Source: Haemonchus contortus
Lineage: Eukaryota > Nematoda > Chromadorea > Rhabditida > Trichostrongylidae
NCBI GenBank assembly: GCA_000469685.2
Contig: LS997565.1
Location: 42,678,666 to 42,742,665, forward strand
Reading direction: 5' to 3'
DNA: 64,000 bases
Below the pieces are notes generated by a model. That model worked only from the letters and a program-made list of their open reading frames with translations, was not told the origin of the DNA and searched no databases. A program made the position numbers and the translations under genes. Shown here piece by piece: positions 34,194 to 43,700 of this stretch (positions are counted from its first letter, which is position 1; the number at the start of each line of letters is the position of its first letter).

Positions 34194-34737
34194 TTTAGTT
34201 GCTAGATTTATTTCACTCTTTTTCTAGAAGCAGAATGCTATGGAATGTTAAAATCCTTGACATTTGAATCAAAGTAATTCTCTACATGGCGAATTCGCAT
34301 CCCTCTGTGATTGATGACCAATTTACAATTGACTACTGTGCCCACTAAACAATAAGAAATGTCAACAATTTTTTTCCCATAAAAATGTGCAATTTCCTTA
34401 ACGGCGTATCCCTGTCTAGTGACGTTTCTAATCAAGAAAAAAGAACAAGGATCCAAACAAGAAAACCTGTTTTGCTTATATCCAGACTAATTGCTCGTTA
34501 GAGCTGGAATCGCAAATATCTCACAAAAAAGGAGCAACTCACCCTGAAGTAACTTGGTGTATTATTTCCTCTATTTTCTTTTCTTGTTTTTGATTCAAGC
34601 GAAGCCTGCACGCCTCTGATTTCTATCATTATATTATTTGCAAAAATCGCTACACTCTCTTGCTTGAGAATTCTCTGTTTTTCTTTGAAAAGGAAATTTG
34701 TCACGAAAATAAGGAATACATACGTAGTTAATAGAGA

Positions 34738-37700
34738 ATGCATCCCAGTACCCTACCTGATTTCTACCAATACTTTTATATCATTATACCGACTATAAGT
34801 TTCATTGGAAACTCGGCAATAGTGTACGTAACTGTACGCTCAAGGTCAGTAAACTGCCAAAAATCTATGGAAAACACTTCTAGTCATTCCTATCGACCTA
34901 AAATTCTGCGGTATTTATTGAATTTAATTTTATTTTTTAAGATCTCTGCGAAGTCCATGCAACATACTGATCGGCTTCATATCTTTGGGTGAATCTTTTC
35001 ATATACTTGCCCACTACGTTATGATAGGATTTTATAACAAGTAAGTTTGTGCTACTTCCTATCGAAATATATTTTATATGATAATCAATCAAACGCTCGT
35101 ATGAACCCACGTGTGAAGGAGGTCAGAAATATAATAATTTAAGAAATCAGCAAATAAATAACAAATAGGTGAATAAATGAAAACGTAAATATTCAAAACC
35201 TGGGATAGTTTGGAGATATTTGTGTTTTTAAACGGTGTGGGAACGGTTTACAGTTGTTCACATCCAGTGCTAGAAAACGTGTCCTAGATGAATGAAATAT
35301 TAGCTGGGATTGCTAGAGTTGACGACTCACGGTTCTTCAGTAGGACAGAATCGGGAAATAGAAGCAACTCTTTGGAAGCAAACCATCCATGGGAAACCAT
35401 TCAACCATTTCGAAACCCCAAGTTTCAAAGCGTGATGCTGTTCTATTTCCTCATGCCTACTTTATGGGGCGTATGAATAACTATACAAATAAATAAAATG
35501 TATTGGTATTAGTAATAATGTAGCTGGACTTCCACATGAATGATGAAATTGTTTGAAACGTCATTCCCGCCTGAGGTCGTGATTCCCGCCTGAGGTCGTG
35601 ATTCCCGCCTGAGGTCGTCATTCCCGCCTGAGGTCGTCATTCCCGCCTGAGGTCGTCATTCCCGCCTGAGGTCGTCATTCCCGCCTGAGGTCGTCATTCC
35701 CGCCTGAGGTCGTCATTCCCGCCTGAGGTCGTCGTTCCCGCCTGAGGTCGTCATTCCCGCCTGAGGTCGTCGTCTCGTGCAGCGGCTCTTGTCAACAACC
35801 TCTCTACGTCTGCGCCATGCCACCAAAGAAGGTCTCCGCGGAAGCTGCTCCAATGTGGCTCAACCCAATTTTGGAGAGATGGGACGAGTATTTCCAAAGG
35901 TTCGATAGGTTTTTTGATGTTTTTTTGAAAATACAAGAGACGCAAAATGTCATATTAAGCAAGCTTAATTCTCTTGAACACAAAATGAATGTCGATGTTG
36001 GTGCTGATAATTCAAGGTCTGCTCTCTATAGCACCCTTGTTAAATTCAAGTCAGATGCGAAAATTGTCGACGAAAAAGCCTGCAGGATCACATGGGTAGG
36101 CATAGGCGAACAAGCCTCCGAAACGGCCACCCGCACATTCGACAAAGAGGCGATCAAAGAAGTTATTGAGTCCTCGGGAGACGATGAATTGATTCGCGAA
36201 TTCAACTCCGGCAAGATTACTCTTTGCAGATATCCGAAGAACAAACCTAGTGCAGGTAACCATAAGCCTCGTATTATAAAAATTACTTTAGGCAACCAAG
36301 GTCTAAGAGACAGGCTACTAGAGCACATGCGAGCTGGTAGACTATCCCTAACCAGAGATTTCGTCCATTCTTACGCCAGAACGGACTACACTAGAGAAGA
36401 ATTAGAATATGACCGATCTCTGCGAAAGAAAGCTGGAAAATTGAATCAGGAAGAAGGTAAGCTTGCCTATGTAGTACGTGATCTCTGCATCCATCATAAA
36501 CTGAAAACCCCCGTGACCTCCCTAGCAAGGATCGAGGTAGCAGCCCCTCGCTGACTTTGCGTGACCCACAAACTCGACCTGCACCTACCGATTTTGCTGC
36601 GACCTCCCCAGCGGCTACCCGCTAGGAAATCGGGTCATCCAATAGGCGCATAGGCAGCTCTGAAATCGGCAAAACCCCCCGTGCTAACTACGGTCCTAAC
36701 CATAACGAGCACGGTGGGTTTCTCCTATTAAATGCTCGCTCCATCGTTAATAAAATTGCCGATCTGAATTTTCTTCTTCAAGAGAGGCCAAGTGCAGTTT
36801 TTATAACTGAAAGTTGGTGCAAACCACATTCAATCCATGATGCCGTTCTTAGCGGTGACTCTATGTACGTGGTCTACCGTTGCGACAGGGAGGGCTGCAG
36901 GCCTGGTGGTGGGGTGCTTGCAATTGTTCATAAAGATCTTCCTCTCAATTTCCTTGTCAAAAAAGATTTCTCTGAGCTCATACAAGTGTTAGTTTTCGAA
37001 CTCAAAAGTGGTGCCCTCAGAATTGCAGCCCTCCTCGCATACCGTAGTCCTTCTTGCACCTCGTCCATCTTTGCTGAATTTGTCTCCTTTCTATATGGTT
37101 TTCTCAGTGAGTGGGATGGTCACATTCTCCTTATGGGTGATTTCAACTTCCCTTTAATTGATTGGGAAAATATGACACTTAGAGGTAATATATCGTCGCC
37201 GTCTTCACAGTCCTTCATTCGCTTCTCCAAGTCATTCAACTTAGAGCAACTGGTAAAATCAGCAACTCATGGCCTCAACATTCTCGACATCCTGCTGGCC
37301 TCTGAGCCAGAAATCATTAAGAACTTAGATGTCCTTCCCCCTTTTAGCACATCTGATCATAAATGCGTGCGTTTCAACATTTCTATCACTCCCCCCGTTT
37401 CAGTCGGTCTAACAGAACCGTACAAATGCTTCACGAAAGGTAATTATAAGGCTATAATCTCAGCTCTTACCCATATCGACTGGATCCACTTGAATAACAC
37501 GGCCGCTGATTCAGATTCGTTTTACACCAAATTTTTAGATATATGTCATCAGTTGATCGCCCAGCATGTGCCTATCAAACTACATAAGAGAAGGACTGTG
37601 AAGTATCCCAAGCGTGTATATAACCTGATGGCAAAAATCAAGCGTCTCAACTCAGCTCTATCAGCGCCAAACTCGAGATCCTTCGCGGTCGCTCGTAAAC

Positions 37701-40700
37701 TTAAACGTGCGCTGCTTCGTCATCAAGTGATCGAGGAAATGAAGTTAGCGTGGCTCAAGAGCACTAAGATTTTCTTCAACTACTGCAGGAAGAAGCTAAA
37801 GTTGGTTGATAGTATTCCGAATATAGTCTCATCAGAGGGAGTTTCAATTGGTGACGACTTTTTTAAAGCTAATCTCTTCGCTAACTATTTTCAGTCAGTT
37901 TATAGAGAGCCTCGTGAATCTAATGCTACTCTCCCTCCCCTAACTTCGGATTCTCTGGATTGGGTTGACGTTTCCAGTGACACTGTTTACAGCGTACTTC
38001 GACGTCTACCTAGCAGGGTATCCACTTCTCCTGATCAAATCCCATACATATTTTTGAAAAATGCTGCTCTTGGGCTCGCTGCTCCTCTGACAATTTTATT
38101 CAACAGAATTTTGCTTCATGGCGATGTTCCGAAGTTATGGAAAGTCGGACTTGTCAAACCGGTTTTCAAAAAAAGGTTGTAAAAGTGATGTTGCCAATTA
38201 CAGGCCGATTTGCCTGACTAGTTCTATAAGCAAGGTCATGGAACGTTTAATATGCAAAAGAATCAGTGACTTTCTTATAGAGAACAAATTGTTGCACGAT
38301 GATCAACATGGCTTCTGTAAGAACAGATCCACATTGTCTGCTTTGCTATCGACTATTCCCTGGTGGCATAGAGAAGTTGACAAAGGTAACTTTGTTTCGG
38401 TCTGCTACGTAGACTACGCAAAAGCCTTTGACTCCATCTCTATCCCACTTTTGATCAGGAAGCTAGAGGCCTATGGCATCAAGGGTTGCCTTCTACGCTT
38501 CTTGAAATCCTTCCTCAGTGGAAGGGTTCAATCGGTGCTTATAAATCAGTCACGCTCACACTACTATCCCACCCCTAGTGGTGTACCTCAGGGCACCTGT
38601 ATTGGGCCTTTAATGTTTATTATGTACGTGAATGACCTTATTGACTCCATTCCCCCGGGGGCGTTTTGCAGTTTATACGCTGACGATTCTAAAATATTCA
38701 CTTTTAACGATTGCGATAAGCTGCAGGCAGCTATTGACTGTGTTGAGCGCTGGTCTAATAAGTGGGATCTAAAAATATCTATACAGAAAACTGCTATAAT
38801 GGGAATAGGTAAGAATCATCCCGACTTCACATTTTCAATGTGTGGAACCCAGCTGACGCGAATTAAACTAGTTCGAGATCTGGGCATCGTATACAGCGAT
38901 AGCCTCGATTTTGAGAGCTTCATATATGACATTGCCGATAGAGCTAGGGCAAGGTCAAACTTTATCCTGAGATCCTTCAAAGTTCGTGACCCCTCATTCC
39001 TTTTCCGCTTGTTCAATCTCTATGTACGGCCAATTGTTGAGTATTGTTCACCTATTTGGTCGCCATATAAGCAGTCACTGATTGACGCACTCGAGAATGT
39101 GCAAAAAAGTTTTACATATCGATGTTTTCTGCGGAAGGGGATGACCTCCCTTACTTATCAAGAACGGCTTAAATTGCTCGGCGCTGAATCACTAGAATTC
39201 CGACGTAAACTGATCGATTTTGGCTTAATGTATAAGTTGATCACTGATGAGATTGATTTGAATTTAGACGATATTTTCCAGATGTCGACTACTTTAGGGC
39301 AATCAAGAGGACATCCGTATCGAGTGCGGCCTTATAGAGCAAACACTCGTTCATTTGAAGGTGCTTTCCCTGTTAGGGTAGCACAGCTTTGGAACAAACT
39401 TGCTACAGATTATTTCAGATGGAGAAAGTCGTCCCTATTTCAGATCCATCTTTCTAAGCTTCTCAAGCAATCAGAGTAATTCAGGAGAGATCGGGTGTTC
39501 AGTGTTATTTTCTGGCGCAGCATGGGTGATCGCCGTAGCGTGTAATTCGAAGGTTGTTTCTATCTCCTTTTGACAGAAGAGGCAATAACTTCAACTGTGG
39601 AAGCAGGGCAGGGAAACTTTATAGTAGCAAGGTTTATGTCAGTATTAGATTCCTCACTTCCTTAATCAGTTCTTACAGCGTTTTAATCTTCTATTGTTCT
39701 TTGCAACCTTTTTGACGACAAATTTGTAACCCTTATTGCTCGATTTCTTTTTTTTTCCATACTCTTGCCGTTCGTTCTACACTTCCTCCTCCCTTAACGA
39801 TGGTTTTCCTACTTTTCTTATTATTTCTCCCGTTTTTCTTCTTCTAATTTCTACTCTATGCGCTGTACAATTCTATTTAATGCATTTTATTCGCCTATTT
39901 TTTCTTTTGCTCATTTTTTTTATCATTGCTAATGTAAGTTTCTCCCCCCTTACTAGCCCCTTACCCGCAGCTGCCTGTATTATCTGGGTACCTCAAGAGG
40001 TTGGCGGACCTACTAAGCTGGTATCCGGAGCCGCAACCCCTCCATGCGGCTTGCAGTGTTGGCCGGCCACTGCCCTTCCTCTTTTGGGCGGCCCACTCCC
40101 CCTTCCAACCCCCCCCCCTGTTTCTTTTCCGTTTTTTTTTTCTTTTTCTTCGTCCCTTTCTATCTTTCATGTAAATGTTATATGATGCTTTATTCTATTG
40201 TTCCTCTGACGCTAATCCGTGCCTTACTGTTGTATCTCGCTCTTAACAATAGCCCAATAAATAAATAAATAAACGGAATCAGCTAATTCCAATGGATTAA
40301 TCAGTAATTGGATTGAGTGAAATAACTGAAATTAATGACTGAGACTGGTCAAGGCTGGCAAGTTTGCAGAAAGTGGGTGCATGGTCTGTCACAGTGATCT
40401 TCTGCCGGAGAGACAAGACTTCCTTCACGGGTCCCAAGGTATTTGGCTGGGACTGAGTTCCAGAATATTCCATGGACTGGCTTTCCATCAATTTCGGCAT
40501 GATCCGAGTAAGCTTGTTTGAGTGAACTTGCGAATTCGAGCTTCTTGGTCAGCCCCGGATATTGGTATACTAGGGCTTTCTATATTCCAACTGATGACAC
40601 TTTTGAAAGAGTGTCTCACCAGGGAAGGGTTTTAACTTCCCATGGAACTTTGAATAGAGACCTAGGTATATCGATAGGGCTTTGAAAGTTATTAAGAAAT

Positions 40701-43700
40701 ATGGGAATTAAAACTGCAAAATGGGTCTACTAACAGAGTTGTGAGCGTTCAAAGTTTGCATGCTTAAGCATGGAGACATAGTGCCAGTTGATGAGCCCAG
40801 CTGCCTTCAATGGCTACAACGGTCCCCGTGGCGTAGTGACAGTGCTCTCCCTCTTCAGGTGAGCGGTGAGGGTTTGCTTCCCGCTGGCGTTTTGCTTTTG
40901 CAAAACGTGCTTTCATCCGAATAAAAGCTCATGAAACGTTTTTCTTACTAATTTAGGTTAGCGCTTTGTTTCGGGCTATCATTTGAATCACCTATCTATC
41001 ACCAATCACCGCACTTATTTGAAACTTCTCCACGTCATTTTTGTAACGCTCTTTCATTTTCAACATCGAAGCACACATATCCACACTCAAAGTAAAATAG
41101 TTGTGGACATGCGAGAAAGGCCAACATGAAACGACCCAAAAAATGGGTAGAGAAAACGTGTAGATGGTGGTGGTTGTAGAGAGATCGCATGTGCAAATGA
41201 GGCTCGCATTTTCTGAACAACTTATTTGCTTCACTCATTTCTTAGATTGTTTCATCAATATTCAGTTTTTCACGCATATCTGTTTTGCGTGATTTGGGTT
41301 TCCCCCTCCACCTCAACAAATTTTAAATAAATGCGGCGATAGGTGATGAATAGGTGATCAGTGATGGCCGAATTAACGGTTTAGGAGCATTCATCCGGGT
41401 GAAAGCATGTTTTGCAAAAGCAAAAACGACAGCCGGAAGGAAACCCCCACCGCTCACCTGGAGGGGGAGAGCACTGCCACTGCGCCACGGGGACCGTTGT
41501 AGCCATCGGGCAGCTGGGCTTATCAACTGGCACTATGTCTCCATGCTTAAGCATGCAGATTTTGAACGCTCACAACTTTTTTGGTAGACTCATTTTGCAG
41601 TTTTAATTTCCATATTTCTTAATAACTTTACAAGCCCTATCGATATACCTAGGTCTCCATTCAAAGTTCCATGGGGAGTTGAAACCCTTCCCTGGTCAGT
41701 TGTAACATTTTCAATTAGTCAGCGAGGTATTTCGCACACACTAGAGACTTGGCTATGGGACAGCGATTGACGCCTGTTTTGGCCATATCATTTATGGCTA
41801 CGATTGAGGCGCCTGTACTGGAATATCTGCCCTTACTTTACTGCAAGTATATCGATGATTGCTTCATAGTCTGTGCGACACAGGAAGAAGTAGATGTGGG
41901 TTTGGGCTTATTAAACTCACAATCAGAGCATATCAAATTAACACAAAAAAACCGGAAATAGACTTCCTTTCTTTAGCACTCAAGTAAAGTTACAGGGTGA
42001 TATGATTGTTGCGAAGTGGTACAACAAGCCCAGCAATAAGAACATCATGGTCTATTATCACTCAGCTCATCCTATTTACAGGTTGTTAGGAATACATTCC
42101 GCACTGCTAAAAAGGTTTGCATCGGAGAGGATGAGCGAAAAAAGTCGCTCAAAACGGCACGCGCTTGTTCGAGTGGCTACTACTTTCTTCAACTACACGC
42201 AGAGCTTCTGCTGGCGGTTTGTTCCACAAAAATGGTAGTACTCCACTTGAAGGGAAGATTCCTTTGCACTGCTATTGATTTCCGATGAGGTCAGTACCTC
42301 CATCACATAATGTCTAAAGACATCGGATTTGGAAAACCAAGTTGTTATTGTGAACGTACGGTCCTTCAATCTAAAAAAGCGCCTAGTTTGAAACTGGCTA
42401 AACGATTGCCTATATCCACCCTCAAACTGTGTGGTCTGTTCAGCTGTAAGGGAGGGTGATTGTAACATGTCTGAGGTGGTTTACAAAATTACTTGGCGTG
42501 ATTGGGGTGATGAGTATACCGGCAAAACGGCAAGACCACTTCATGTGAGTGCTAAGGAGCACATAGATTGTACGAGGCGACTGAAAGAGTCTATTGCCTC
42601 AGGGAATCATCGAATTCAAAAGTATAACGGAGGCATTTTCCAGGTCACCGTGGAGGTCGTAGCACAAGAGTGTGCACGTGAAACGCTTGGGGAATTTTGG
42701 ATACATATCACCCAAAAATGAATCGTAAGGAAGCCTGCCTCGCAGTCACGCGAAAGGTGCGGCCGTATATGAGATTGGCCTTAACGCAATGACTATGAAC
42801 GAGGACATACTCCAGCTGACACTGGTCGGTTGGTGCCGTCGATTAGTGGGTGGTTCCGAAGAATCCACAAAGCTACGGTGAGTGATTCTCCTTTCGATCA
42901 CCTGCGTGCACTTGGGGTCTCGCACTCCGGTGAATTGGTGGAGAGGTTCGGTCGGGTAGCCGAAGATTGTATTGATCCTTTCATGATCTGAAGAAGGCGA
43001 CTTCGCCAAAACGTCAACCTAGTAAAGCTTGTTTACAAACCTAGTGAAGAGTTCAAGGTGGCAATAAACTCAGCAATGTGTCGGGTTAACTTATCCACCG
43101 CACTCACGACGACCTTACTTGGATCAGATCAGTGGAAAGTGCCGAGATTAATGGAAAGTCGGTCAAAGAATATTACGAGCTCAGTACCAGCCGAACACTT
43201 CCGACTCGTAGAGTAAGTCTTGCCTCTCCAGCAGAAGATCATTGTAACGAGGCTAGCAAGACTGCCGAGTTATGGGCAAAACCTTTACATTCAACAGGAC
43301 ACGAGGTTGAACTTCTGCTTTAGGTCAGACTGTTCCAAGGGTTTGAGGGCGTAATTCTGTCGGTAAGTAATCGAGCAAATCTTCAACTTCCATTAACTCT
43401 AGGAGATTTTTAGTATTAAGCCAGTTAGTTGTGATATTCACATATTCGTATATATATATATATATATATTCGTATGTATATATACATTCTATTTGTAGCA
43501 CTGAAAATCATCTGATGAGGCAGGACTCCTGTGTTTATTGGCAGATGCTTCCAACTGTGGGCATGCTATTCTCTTCTATACTGCTTCTCAATGTAGCTGT
43601 CGACCGATTATTATCTACGCAGAAGCTTTAGTACGGAGATTGATTTTTACAAAATTATACTGCCCAGTGAACGGAAGATATCGTTTTTAGGAATATGAGA

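Larger units (their letters stand above)
35560..40274 (+). mobile_element. CR1-like non-LTR retrotransposon (LINE)
   Basis: Nearly full-length element in intron 2 of gene F, same orientation as the gene. Layout: 19-bp repeat array, ORF1 (35817-36554), ORF2 with endonuclease and reverse transcriptase (36626-39479, one frameshift), a 3' UTR of about 790 bp with pyrimidine-rich tracts, and a terminal (AATA)4-like tail at 40254-40274. Absence of an RNase H domain and the order endonuclease-RT fit the CR1/Jockey group. No clear target duplication was found. The lack of any in-frame stop apart from one homopolymer shift points to recent insertion. Confidence 0.85.

Noticed and set aside
35560..35770. 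Possible CRISPR array
   Set aside because: Units are contiguous 19-bp repeats with no spacers, in an animal genome next to a LINE; it is a minisatellite.
39736..40185. 149-codon open frame rich in Phe, Leu and Pro
   Set aside because: It lies in the pyrimidine-rich 3' UTR of the LINE; low-complexity sequence explains its length and hydrophobic look.
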